A stretch of 64,000 nt of DNA. Origin: Ochrobactrum sp. RH2CCR150 (GTDB taxonomy: Bacteria > Pseudomonadota > Alphaproteobacteria > Rhizobiales > Rhizobiaceae). The notes beneath the pieces were generated by a model, which saw nothing but the letters and a program-made list of their open reading frames with translations, searched no databases and had not been told where the DNA came from. The stretch lies in assembly GCA_014138095.1 (NCBI GenBank), contig JACGXE010000006.1, positions 209,589 to 273,588 of the forward strand, written 5' to 3'. The first letter of the stretch is position 1. Each line of letters starts with the position of its first letter. The translations under genes were made by a program, and so were the position numbers. Below are positions 52,900-61,372 of this stretch, one piece after another.

Positions 52900-54936
52900 A
52901 TGTCAGCCGATCCGCTGTTGCAGCCGCTTACCATCAAGCATCTGACGCTTCGTAACCGCATCATGCTCACCTCGCATGAGCCAGCCTATGCCGATGACGG
53001 CATGCCGAAGGAGCGCTATCGCGCCTATCACGTCGAGCGGGCCAAGGCCGGTATCGCACTGACGATGACCGCGGGCTCCGCCTCGGTGTCGAAGGACAGT
53101 CCACCTGCTTTCAACAATGTGCTGGCATACAAGGACGAGGTTGTGCCCTGGTTGCGAATGTTGGCCGACGAATGCCATGAGCACGGCGCGGCGGTGATGA
53201 TCCAGCTTACCCATCTCGGTCGCCGCACCCGTTGGGACAAGGGCGACTGGCTGCCCTCCGTCTCGTCAACGGCAAAGCACGAACCGGCCCATCGCGCTTA
53301 CCCCAAGCGGGCCGAGGAGTGGGATATCGAGCGTATCATCCGCGATTATGCCGATGCGGCGGAGCGAATGAAAGCTGCCGGTCTCGACGGTCTGGAACTG
53401 GAGGCCTATGGCCACCTGCTCGACCAGTTCTGGTCGCCGCTGACCAATGAGCTTGATGGAGATTACGGCGGTTCGCTCGACAACCGGCTGCGGTTTTCCT
53501 TTCAGGTTTTGAGCGCCATTCGCGAGCGGGTCGGCCCGGATTTTCTGGTCGGCATCCGTTATGTCGCCGATGAGACGTTGGAAGGCGGCCTGACGCGCGC
53601 GGATGGGCTGGAGATTTCCCGCAGGCTGAAGGACAGCGGTCTGGTCGATTTTCTCAATGTCATTCGCGGCCATATTGAAACCGATGCCGGTCTGACCGAC
53701 GTCATTCCCATTCAGGGCATGCCGAGTGCGCCGCATCTGGATTTCGCGGGCGAAATCCGGTCCAGCACCGGAATGGCGACGTTCCATGCCTCCAAGATTC
53801 AGGATGTGGCAACAGCGCGTCATGCCATCGCATCCGGCAAGCTCGACATGGTCGGTATGACGCGGGCCCATATGACTGATCCGCATATCGTGCGCAAAAT
53901 CCTTGAAAGGCGGGAAGAGGAAATCCGCCCCTGTGTCGGCGCGAATTACTGCCTCGACCGGATTTATCAGGGCGGTGCAGCCTATTGCATCCATAATCCC
54001 GCCACGGGTCGCGAGATTTCCATGCCGCATGTGGTCACCAAGGCTGAACAAAGCCGTCGCATCGTGGTGGTCGGTGCTGGTCCTGCCGGGCTGGAAGTCG
54101 CGCGCGTCAGCGCCGAGCGCGGCCATAAGGTTGTGGTCTTCGAGGCGGCGAGCCAGCCGGGCGGTCAGGTGCGGCTGACAGCGCAAAGCCCGCGCCGTCG
54201 CGAGATGATGGGTGTCATCGACTGGCGCATGGCGCAGTGCGAAAAACTTGGCGTCGATTTTCGCTTCAATGCCTGGGCCGAGGCCGACACGGTAACGGCG
54301 GAAGCGCCGGATGTGGCGATCATCGCGACCGGCGGCATGCCGGAAATGAGCCTGCTTGGTGCGGGCAACGAGCTTGCCGTTTCCGCCTGGGATATCATTT
54401 CCGGCGATGTGCGCCCGGGAACCAATGCGCTGGTCTTTGACGAGGCTGGGGATCATGCCGGGCTACAGGCGGCGGAATTTATCGCCAATGCGGGCGGCAA
54501 GGTCGAGATCATGACCGCCGACCGCACATTCGCACCGGAAGTTATGGGGATGAATCTCGTGCCCTATATGCGCAGCCTGCAAAAGAAGGACGTCACCTTC
54601 ACTGTCGGCTATCGTCTGGAAGGCATTCACCGCGACGGCAACCGGCTAATTGCGCGGATTGGCAGCGATTATGGCGTGCCCGTCAGCGAGCGCGAGTTTG
54701 ACCAGATCGTCATCAATGACGGTACAAGGCCGATGGATGCGCTGTATTTCGAGCTGAAGCCCCAGTCCCGCAACCTCGGCGCGGTGGATTATGACGCCCT
54801 GATCGAGGGGCGCAGGCAGGCCGTTGTCAGAAATGAGCAAGGCGCTTTCGAGCTTTACCGGATTGGCGATGCCGTTGCGGCCCGTAACACCCATGCGGCC
54901 ATTTATGACGGGTTGCGGCTGGGCAAGGATCTGTAG
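52900..54936 (+). CDS. Old-yellow-enzyme-type N-methyl amino acid demethylase (StcD/DgcA-like)
   Basis: A 678-aa iron-sulfur flavoprotein. The N-terminal FMN barrel has MIQLTHLGRRTRW and GLELEAYGHLLDQFWSPLTNELDGDYGGSLDNR. A 4Fe-4S site lies in RPCVGANYCLDRIYQGGAAYC. The C-terminal FAD/NAD module starts IVVVGAGPAGLEVARVSAERGHKVVVFEA. This layout is shared by stachydrine/N-methylproline demethylases, dimethylglycine demethylase subunits and 2,4-dienoyl-CoA reductase. The neighbours (amino-acid importer, PurU, dimethylglycine-dehydrogenase-like gene) favour a demethylase. ATG 52900 has GGGAA upstream; ATG 52885 has none. Confidence 0.8.
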   Translation: MSADPLLQPLTIKHLTLRNRIMLTSHEPAYADDGMPKERYRAYHVERAKAGIALTMTAGSASVSKDSPPAFNNVLAYKDEVVPWLRMLADECHEHGAAVMIQLTHLGRRTRWDKGDWLPSVSSTAKHEPAHRAYPKRAEEWDIERIIRDYADAAERMKAAGLDGLELEAYGHLLDQFWSPLTNELDGDYGGSLDNRLRFSFQVLSAIRERVGPDFLVGIRYVADETLEGGLTRADGLEISRRLKDSGLVDFLNVIRGHIETDAGLTDVIPIQGMPSAPHLDFAGEIRSSTGMATFHASKIQDVATARHAIASGKLDMVGMTRAHMTDPHIVRKILERREEEIRPCVGANYCLDRIYQGGAAYCIHNPATGREISMPHVVTKAEQSRRIVVVGAGPAGLEVARVSAERGHKVVVFEAASQPGGQVRLTAQSPRRREMMGVIDWRMAQCEKLGVDFRFNAWAEADTVTAEAPDVAIIATGGMPEMSLLGAGNELAVSAWDIISGDVRPGTNALVFDEAGDHAGLQAAEFIANAGGKVEIMTADRTFAPEVMGMNLVPYMRSLQKKDVTFTVGYRLEGIHRDGNRLIARIGSDYGVPVSEREFDQIVINDGTRPMDALYFELKPQSRNLGAVDYDALIEGRRQAVVRNEQGAFELYRIGDAVAARNTHAAIYDGLRLGKDL

Positions 54937-55170
54937 TCAGAGGCATGACCTCATAACTAAGAGTTATGAAGTCGTAGACATTTTTTGCCTTTGTAATCTT
55001 TCCAGCGGTCACTATCGTGATGAAGATAAAGGGAACGTCGGCGGCATAATAAATAATCAAGGTTCCGCCAGAACGAGCATAGATCCAGCGTGTCTTGCAG
55101 GCATTTCCGGCCCGCATCCGCGTAAAGATGGGACTGTCGCGATGAATGATAAAAAAGGGGAGTGCGGTTA

Positions 55171-55983
55171 TTGAACGCAATGCGACCGACTTTGGTGTCA
55201 GGGTCTGCTGGCGTGGAAAATGCGCCTGCCTCCGTATCGAAACTCATACGCCTTGAGGGGTTGAGCAAGCATTTCGGGGCGCATCTCGTCCTTGAGAATA
55301 TCGATCTGGAAGTTGCGCAAGGCGAAGTGCTGGCAATCATCGGTCCCAGCGGCTCGGGCAAGAGCACGCTTCTGCGCTGCATCAATTATCTGGAAAGGCC
55401 GGATGGCGGTCTCCTGACGGTCGGCAAGGTGAAGCTCGACGCCACTCAGGCGCCGCGTACTGCGCAGCTGAAGGAATTGCGCAATACGGTTGGCATGGTG
55501 TTCCAGTCGTTCAATCTGTTCCCGCATATGAGCGTTTTGCGCAATGTCAGCCTGCCGCAGGAACGTGTTCTGGGCCGCAGCCGGGCGGAAGCGGAGGAGC
55601 GTGCGATCCAGCTCCTCGAACGCGTCGGTCTTGCTGACAAGGCGACACAATATCCAGGCCGCTGCTCCGGCGGTCAGCAGCAGCGCATCGCCATCGCGCG
55701 CTCGCTGGCGCTCAATCCGCAGGTGATGCTGTTCGACGAGCCGACCTCGGCGCTTGATCCTGAACTGGGGCTCGAAGTGCTTGCCGTCATGCGCGAGCTT
55801 GCCGAAAGCGGCATGACCATGCTCGTGGTCACCCATGAAATGGGCTTCGCGGAAAATGTCTCCGATACGGTCATGATCATGGCCGATGGGCGCATCATCG
55901 AGAAGGGCGCATCGAAGGATGTCATGCGCAATCCGCAAGAGGAACGCACGAAGCGGTTTCTTCGTGCGGTGCATGACCGATGA
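55171..55983 (+). CDS. Polar amino acid ABC transporter ATPase
   Basis: A 270-aa GlnQ-type ATPase: Walker [10 protein letters not shown], signature [15 protein letters not shown] (Cys replaces the usual Leu), Walker [17 protein letters not shown], switch VTHEMGFA. The start is taken as TTG 55171 because AAGGGGAG lies 8 bases upstream, the same ribosome site as in the binding-protein gene. GTG 55162 and ATG 55180 are alternatives. It overlaps the first permease gene by 4 bp. The 234-bp gap before it carries no gene. Confidence 0.87.
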   Translation: MNAMRPTLVSGSAGVENAPASVSKLIRLEGLSKHFGAHLVLENIDLEVAQGEVLAIIGPSGSGKSTLLRCINYLERPDGGLLTVGKVKLDATQAPRTAQLKELRNTVGMVFQSFNLFPHMSVLRNVSLPQERVLGRSRAEAEERAIQLLERVGLADKATQYPGRCSGGQQQRIAIARSLALNPQVMLFDEPTSALDPELGLEVLAVMRELAESGMTMLVVTHEMGFAENVSDTVMIMADGRIIEKGASKDVMRNPQEERTKRFLRAVHDR

Positions 55984-56624
55984 CAGCGGACAATGTTCTC
56001 CTCATCCTGAGCGGCCTGCCATGGACCATAGCGCTGACGCTGGGTTCCTTCGCAATTGGCTGCATTCTTGGCGTCCCGCTTCTCGCCGCACGTCAGGCGC
56101 GTCTCGCGCCGGTACGGTGGATCGCTGCTGTGCTGATCCAGATCGTGCGCGCCCTGCCGCCGATCCTCTGGCTGTTCATCATCTTCTTCGGCATTGGCAT
56201 GGGCATTATGCCGATCAATCCTTTCATTGCTGCGCTGATCGGTCTGGGGCTGATCGCATCGGCCAATATGGCTGAAATCTATCGCGGCGCGCTGGCCTCC
56301 CTTCACCATGGCCAGTGGGAAGCCGCGACGGCGCTGAATTTCGGCACGCGCCACACGCTGGTCGATGTGGTCGCGCCGCAAGCCTTTCGCGTCGCGCTGC
56401 CATCGGCGGCGAGCTATCTGATCGGGCTGATGAAGGAAACCGCCGTTGCCTCGACCATCGGTGTCGCGGATCTCGCCTTCAGGGGCAATCAGGTGTCGCA
56501 GCTTACCTTCAAGGGCATCGAGGTCTTCGCGCTGGTCGGCCTCTTCTACATCTTCCTGAGCCTCCCCGTCGCGTGGCTGTCGCGCTCTGCCGACAGCTAT
56601 CTGAGAGCAAAGGTGGCGCGCTGA
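55980..56624 (+). CDS. Polar amino acid ABC transporter permease 1
   Basis: A 214-aa HisM/GlnP-type permease with four or five helices and the coupling loop [42 protein letters not shown]. It overlaps the ATPase gene by 4 bp and ends one base into the next permease gene. The two permeases would form a heterodimer. Confidence 0.87.
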   Translation: MTADNVLLILSGLPWTIALTLGSFAIGCILGVPLLAARQARLAPVRWIAAVLIQIVRALPPILWLFIIFFGIGMGIMPINPFIAALIGLGLIASANMAEIYRGALASLHHGQWEAATALNFGTRHTLVDVVAPQAFRVALPSAASYLIGLMKETAVASTIGVADLAFRGNQVSQLTFKGIEVFALVGLFYIFLSLPVAWLSRSADSYLRAKVAR

Positions 56625-57286
56625 TGTTCCCGACCTCTGAAGAATTCTACGAATGGATGCCCGCGCTGCTCGGCGGGTTGCAAGTCAGCTTGCAGGTGGC
56701 GGCGCTGAGCCTCGCCATCGGCATTCCGCTCGGGCTGTTGCTGGCGCTGGGCGTCGGTGCAAAATCGCGCTTCAATCGCTATCTGAGCCTGTTTCTGGTT
56801 GAAATCGGGCGCGGGGCTCCGGCGCTGGTGCTGTTGCAGTTCATGTATTTCGGCCTGCCTGCGACCGGTCTGACGATGACCTCGTTTTCGGCTGCCGTGG
56901 TGGCACTGGCCTGGAATACGGGGGCTTACACGAGCGAGATCATCCGCGCGAGCTTGCAATCGATCCATCACGGCCAGCGCGAGGCGGCGCAGGCGATGGG
57001 CTTCAATGCGCTTGACGAACTGCGCTTCGTCCTGCTGCCGCAGGCTCTGCGCGTGGCGCTTCCAGCGCTACTGGGCTTCGCGATCCTGATTTTTCAGGGT
57101 ACGTCGCTCTGCTTCACGATCGCCCTGCCGGAACTCGTCAGCAATGCCTACGAAATCGGGTCCAACACATTCCGCTATATGCCTGCCTTGCTGCTGGCCG
57201 GATTGCTCTATGCCACGATCTGCATTCCGGCGGCATGGATCGTTTCCTATGTGGAGAAGCGCTCATCCGCTTACGCCACCCGATAA
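56624..57286 (+). CDS. Polar amino acid ABC transporter permease 2
   Basis: A 220-aa permease ([20 protein letters not shown]...) whose ATG shares a base with the TGA of permease 1. The coupling loop is IRASLQSIHHGQREAAQAMGFNALDELRFVLLPQALRVALPA. The frame is open for another 103 codons upstream, overlapping permease 1; that extension is not real. Confidence 0.87.
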   Translation: MFPTSEEFYEWMPALLGGLQVSLQVAALSLAIGIPLGLLLALGVGAKSRFNRYLSLFLVEIGRGAPALVLLQFMYFGLPATGLTMTSFSAAVVALAWNTGAYTSEIIRASLQSIHHGQREAAQAMGFNALDELRFVLLPQALRVALPALLGFAILIFQGTSLCFTIALPELVSNAYEIGSNTFRYMPALLLAGLLYATICIPAAWIVSYVEKRSSAYATR

Positions 57287-57333
57287 AACCCAACGCAACA
57301 ATAAATGCCCACAACAATAAAGGGGAGTAGCAG

Positions 57334-58167
57334 ATGAAAAATGGGATGATACGTAAAGGTGTTCTCGGCGCCGCATTGCTTATGGGCCTGTCTTCGGCAG
57401 CGTTCGCAGAGGATTGCAAGCCGAAGCATGAGTTCAAGACCATCACGCCGGGCACGCTGACGATTGCCGTCACCACCTATGCACCGCATTCCTTCATGGA
57501 TGAAAGCGGCAAGCTGAAGGGTCTGGATGGCGATATCGCAACCGAATTCGCCAAGCGTGAATGCCTGACCGTCAAGCCGGTCGCCGTCGATCCGGCTGCG
57601 GCCATCCAGTATGTGCTGGCGGGGCAGGCCGATATCACCACCGGCGACTGGTATCGCACCGCCGAGCGCGCCAAGGTGATGAACCTTTCCTATCCGCTCT
57701 ATAAGGACCAGATGGGGCTTTATTCCAAGGATGGCGCCAAGACTGTCGAGGAACTGGTCGGCAAGAATGTCGGCACCGTTCAGGGCTATCTCTGGGTCAC
57801 CGATGCCAAGAAGCTGCTGGGTGCGAAACTGCGCCTGTATCCGAACTCCGTGAACATGCATCAGGATCTTGCATCCGGGCGCATCGACATCGGCATCGAT
57901 GGCTATTCAACCGGCGCTTATGCGGCCAAGAATGGTACGCTCAAGGATATCAAGGTCGAGGTTGCGCAGCCCGATCCGCGCATCCGCGCCACCAAGGAAG
58001 CAGCGCAGGCAAGCCTGCCTTATGCCAAGAGCGCGACGGACTTCGGTGCTGCACTCGACGCCAATATCGAGGAAATGCACAAGGACGGCACGATTGCCAA
58101 AATCCTGAAGTCCTACGGTCTCGATGAAAGCGCCGGTGACACTGGTGCGCCGAAGCTCATCGAGTAA
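57334..58167 (+). CDS. Polar amino acid ABC transporter binding protein
   Basis: A 277-aa SBP_bac_3 protein with a signal peptide ending near AAFA. TLTIAVTTYAPHSFMDESGKLKGLDGDIATEFAKR is the class opening, and GRIDIGIDGYSTGAYAAKN lies in the second lobe. Two conserved Cys residues (DCKPKH, ECLTVK) could form a disulfide. AAAGGGGAG precedes the ATG. Substrate is inferred from context as a betaine or N-methylated amino acid. Confidence 0.87.
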   Translation: MKNGMIRKGVLGAALLMGLSSAAFAEDCKPKHEFKTITPGTLTIAVTTYAPHSFMDESGKLKGLDGDIATEFAKRECLTVKPVAVDPAAAIQYVLAGQADITTGDWYRTAERAKVMNLSYPLYKDQMGLYSKDGAKTVEELVGKNVGTVQGYLWVTDAKKLLGAKLRLYPNSVNMHQDLASGRIDIGIDGYSTGAYAAKNGTLKDIKVEVAQPDPRIRATKEAAQASLPYAKSATDFGAALDANIEEMHKDGTIAKILKSYGLDESAGDTGAPKLIE

Positions 58168-58248
58168 TCTCATCATCACGACAGGATGCGGTGGCTGACC
58201 GCCGCATCCGCAACAACCTGCATTTTGGCATATTGCGGAGGTGCCGCC

Positions 58249-59379
58249 ATGGCGCTCGATCATTATTTCCTTCTCGGTCGTTCCGGTCTTCGTGTCAGCC
58301 GTCTGGCGCTCGGCACGATGACATTCGGCAATGCCGGGATCAGAGGGATCGGCGGGTCGTGGGGCACCGACGAGGGCAATGCGCGGGCCATTTTCGACCG
58401 CTATCTGGAAGCGGGCGGTAATTTCATCGACACGGCGGATTCCTATGGCGCGGGTCTCAGCGAGACATTGGTCGGCAAGTTTGTCGAGGAAGCGGGCGCG
58501 CGCGATCGTGTGGTGATTGCAACCAAATATTCGAACAATCTGCATCCGGGCAATCCCAATGCCGGCGGCAATGGCCGCAAGAATATGATGCGGGCGGTCG
58601 ACCAGTCGCTGAAACGGCTGAAGACCGATTATATCGACCTCTATATGGTGCATACCTGGGACGGAATGACCCCTGTGGAAGAGGTCATGCGCGGCTTCGA
58701 TGATTTGATCCGTGCGGGTAAAATCCGCTATTGCGGCCTTTCCGACGTGCCTGCCTGGTATGCGGCGCGGGCGCAAACCTGGGCGGAAGCGCATGCGCTT
58801 TCGCAGCCGATCAGCCTTCAACTGCCCTATTCGCTGGTCGAGCGCAGCATCGAGCAGGAATTCGTGCCGCTCGGTCAAAATCTTGGCCTTGGCATCACGG
58901 CATGGAGCCCGCTGGCCATGGGGCTTCTGTCGGGCAAATATCGCGCGGGCGGCGAAGGCCGCCTGAACCGCGACAATGCCGAAGGGCTGGGGCTGTTCAC
59001 CGAACGCAACAGCCGCATCGTCACGGCGTTGGCCGAGGTTGCAGATGCTGTGGGCAAGCCGATGGCGCAGGTCGCCCTCAACTGGGTGGTGACACAGCCC
59101 GGCATTGCGGCGGCCATTATCGGTGCAAGCAAGCTTGCGCAGTTAGACGATAATCTGGGCGCGCTCGGATTTACAATTCCGGATGAGTTGCGTGCCAGAC
59201 TGGAGGCCGCAAGCGCCCTTCAGCCCACTTATCCCTATTCGCTTTTCGCGCCGGATTATCAGGCGGGCATTCTCAACACCGGCGTTTCGATCGGTGACAA
59301 GCCTGCCGGTTATCAGCACCCGCATTTCGTGCCGAAGGTCGGTGAATACGCTTTCGGCAAGCCTCCCAAGAACGAATGA
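58249..59379 (+). CDS. Aldo/keto reductase
   Basis: A 376-aa (alpha/beta)8 reductase from ATG 58249 (GGAGGTGCCGCC). The catalytic set is visible: Asp in NFIDTADSYG, Tyr in DSYG, Lys in VIATKYS and His in YMVHTWDG. It is longer than the usual 320-340 aa by a C-terminal tail (HPHFVPKVGEYAFGKPPKNE). Its role in the cluster is unknown; reduction of an aldehyde from the catabolic route is a guess. Confidence 0.85.
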   Translation: MALDHYFLLGRSGLRVSRLALGTMTFGNAGIRGIGGSWGTDEGNARAIFDRYLEAGGNFIDTADSYGAGLSETLVGKFVEEAGARDRVVIATKYSNNLHPGNPNAGGNGRKNMMRAVDQSLKRLKTDYIDLYMVHTWDGMTPVEEVMRGFDDLIRAGKIRYCGLSDVPAWYAARAQTWAEAHALSQPISLQLPYSLVERSIEQEFVPLGQNLGLGITAWSPLAMGLLSGKYRAGGEGRLNRDNAEGLGLFTERNSRIVTALAEVADAVGKPMAQVALNWVVTQPGIAAAIIGASKLAQLDDNLGALGFTIPDELRARLEAASALQPTYPYSLFAPDYQAGILNTGVSIGDKPAGYQHPHFVPKVGEYAFGKPPKNE

Positions 59380-59398
59380 TCAGCCTTAAGGAACCACC

Positions 59399-60295
59399 AT
59401 GAACGACATGCCCGCGAAGGTACGCTCCGTCGCCGCCGTCGAACCAACCATTTTTGTCCTCACGCTCGATTGCGATGACAAGCCCGGCATCGTGGCGGCC
59501 ATCACCACGGAACTGGCGGCCATCGGTGGCAATATCGTGGAAAGCAATCAGTTTCGCGACAGGCTGACCAACCGCTTTTTCATGCGCATTGCTTTCAGCG
59601 CGCCGCTTGGCATGTCGCGTGAGGCGGTCGAGCACGCACTGAAACCGGCAGGCGAGCGGTTCGGCATGAAATTCGCGGTGGCCGATGCCAGCCGCAAGCC
59701 GAAGATCGTGCTCATGGTGTCCAAATTCGATCACGCCATGCTGCATCTTCTCTATCAGATCCGTGTTGGCTGGCTGAATGCCGAGGTTGTCGCCATCGTC
59801 TCCAATCATGAAGACAGCCGCGAGACGGCGGAAAGTGCGGGCGTTCCCTATCATGCCTGGGGCGTGAACAAGGAAAACAAGGCCGAGCAGGAGGCCCGCC
59901 TGATTGATCTGGTGCGCGAGACGCAGGCCGATCTGGTGGTCCTCGCACGCTATATGCAGGTGCTATCGGATAATCTGTCCAACCGCCTGTTCGGCAAGAT
60001 TATCAACATCCACCATTCGTTCCTGCCATCCTTCAAGGGTGCAAAGCCCTATCATCAGGCGTTCGAGCGCGGCGTGAAGCTGATCGGTGCAACGGCGCAT
60101 TATGTGACGCCGGACCTCGACGAAGGCCCGATCATCGAGCAGGAAACCGAGCGCGTCACGCATTCCATGAGCGCGGAAGATTTTGTCGCCACCGGGCGCG
60201 ATATCGAAAGCCGGGTTCTTGCGCGGGCGGTGAAGATGCATCTGGAAAACCGCGTCATGCTCAATGGGCATAAGACGGTGGTTTTCGCGCAATAG
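59399..60295 (+). CDS. purU: Formyltetrahydrofolate deformylase
   Basis: A 298-aa enzyme: an ACT domain (about 17-95, FVLTLDCDDKPGIVAAITTELAAIGG) followed by a formyl-transferase domain. Catalytic residues are Asn203 and His205 in IINIHHSFLPSFKG and Asp241 in VTPDLDEGPIIEQ. It hydrolyses 10-formyl-THF to THF and formate. Placed among demethylation genes, it probably disposes of one-carbon units. It follows the reductase gene by 19 bp. Confidence 0.92.
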   Translation: MNDMPAKVRSVAAVEPTIFVLTLDCDDKPGIVAAITTELAAIGGNIVESNQFRDRLTNRFFMRIAFSAPLGMSREAVEHALKPAGERFGMKFAVADASRKPKIVLMVSKFDHAMLHLLYQIRVGWLNAEVVAIVSNHEDSRETAESAGVPYHAWGVNKENKAEQEARLIDLVRETQADLVVLARYMQVLSDNLSNRLFGKIINIHHSFLPSFKGAKPYHQAFERGVKLIGATAHYVTPDLDEGPIIEQETERVTHSMSAEDFVATGRDIESRVLARAVKMHLENRVMLNGHKTVVFAQ

Positions 60296-60304
60296 GCCGA
60301 GGGC

Positions 60305-61228
60305 CTATATATCCAGTTCCGCGTCTGCGCCCTGTTCGAGAAGCCAGTCGCGGAACAGTTCAGCCCCCCGCTTTGGCGGGCGTTGAGCGGGCATGACCAG
60401 ATGGATCGTATCGCCGGACCGATGAAAAATATGCGTGGCGGGCACAAGCCGTCCGGCCACGATATGATCATGGACGAGGTGTTTCCAGCCAAGCGCCACG
60501 CCTTGCCCCTGCACCGCAGCCTCGATGGAGCTGAGCGCGTCGGTGAAGACGAAATCCTGTTCAATGCGCGGGTTCTGCACGCCGGAACGTTCCAGCCATT
60601 CGCGCCAGCCAAGCCGCGAACGGTGGCGCTCCTCAAAATGCAGCAGCGTGTGGTTCAGAAGATCGCTCGCTTCCTCGATCTGTCCGCGCTCCTTGAGATA
60701 TGAGGGGCTGCAAACCGGCCAGACTTCCTCCGTCACGAAGGGCCAGGCGAGGATGCCCGGCCATTTGCCTCTCCCCAGACGCGCCGAAACGTCGATATCT
60801 TCTTCGAGCAGATCCTGATCGTCGCGGCTGCTTTCTTCGATGCGCAGCGCCACATCCGGATGCTTTTCCTTGAACCCTTTCAGGCGTGGCAAAAGCCACA
60901 GCTGCACGAAGGATGCCGAGAACGACACGCGGATGATATCGCGCGAGTGTTTCTTGCGCATGGACGAGATGACCATGTGCAGATGGTCGAATGCTTCCTG
61001 CGTTTCGCGATAAAGCCGCTGGCCTTCCGCCGTCAGTTCCAGACGGCTGCGCTCGCGTCGGAAAAGCTTCAATCCGGTGGCTTCTTCCAGAAGCTTGATC
61101 GTCTTGCTCACCGCTGGCTGGCTGACATTCAGCTCTTCCGCTGCCGCGGTAAAGCTCAGCCGTCGGGCCGCCGCCTCAAACACGAAGAGGTAATTGGCCG
61201 AGGGGATGAGCGAACGGAGTCTATGCAT
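60305..61228 (-). CDS. LysR-family regulator (GcvA-like)
   Basis: A 307-aa protein with the N-terminal HTH LSFTAAAEELNVSQPAVSKTIKLLEEATGLKLFRR and the effector-binding type-2 periplasmic fold after residue 90. It diverges from the dimethylglycine-dehydrogenase-like gene, with a 144-bp promoter gap, and converges on purU 9 bp away. Its likely target is the divergent flavoprotein gene. No sharp operator was seen. Confidence 0.87.
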   Translation of the reverse strand: MHRLRSLIPSANYLFVFEAAARRLSFTAAAEELNVSQPAVSKTIKLLEEATGLKLFRRERSRLELTAEGQRLYRETQEAFDHLHMVISSMRKKHSRDIIRVSFSASFVQLWLLPRLKGFKEKHPDVALRIEESSRDDQDLLEEDIDVSARLGRGKWPGILAWPFVTEEVWPVCSPSYLKERGQIEEASDLLNHTLLHFEERHRSRLGWREWLERSGVQNPRIEQDFVFTDALSSIEAAVQGQGVALGWKHLVHDHIVAGRLVPATHIFHRSGDTIHLVMPAQRPPKRGAELFRDWLLEQGADAELDI

Positions 61229-61372
61229 AATCTGAAGTTATATCTTCGCGGATTTTTTATCAAGCTCACAGGGCGCAGAACCCTCTGTAATGTAACGCAC
61301 AAAGGAGCCCGTATTGTCGCTGGGAGCGACGCTTCGGCAATCTCCAAATCATATATTGGAAGGGAACTTAGA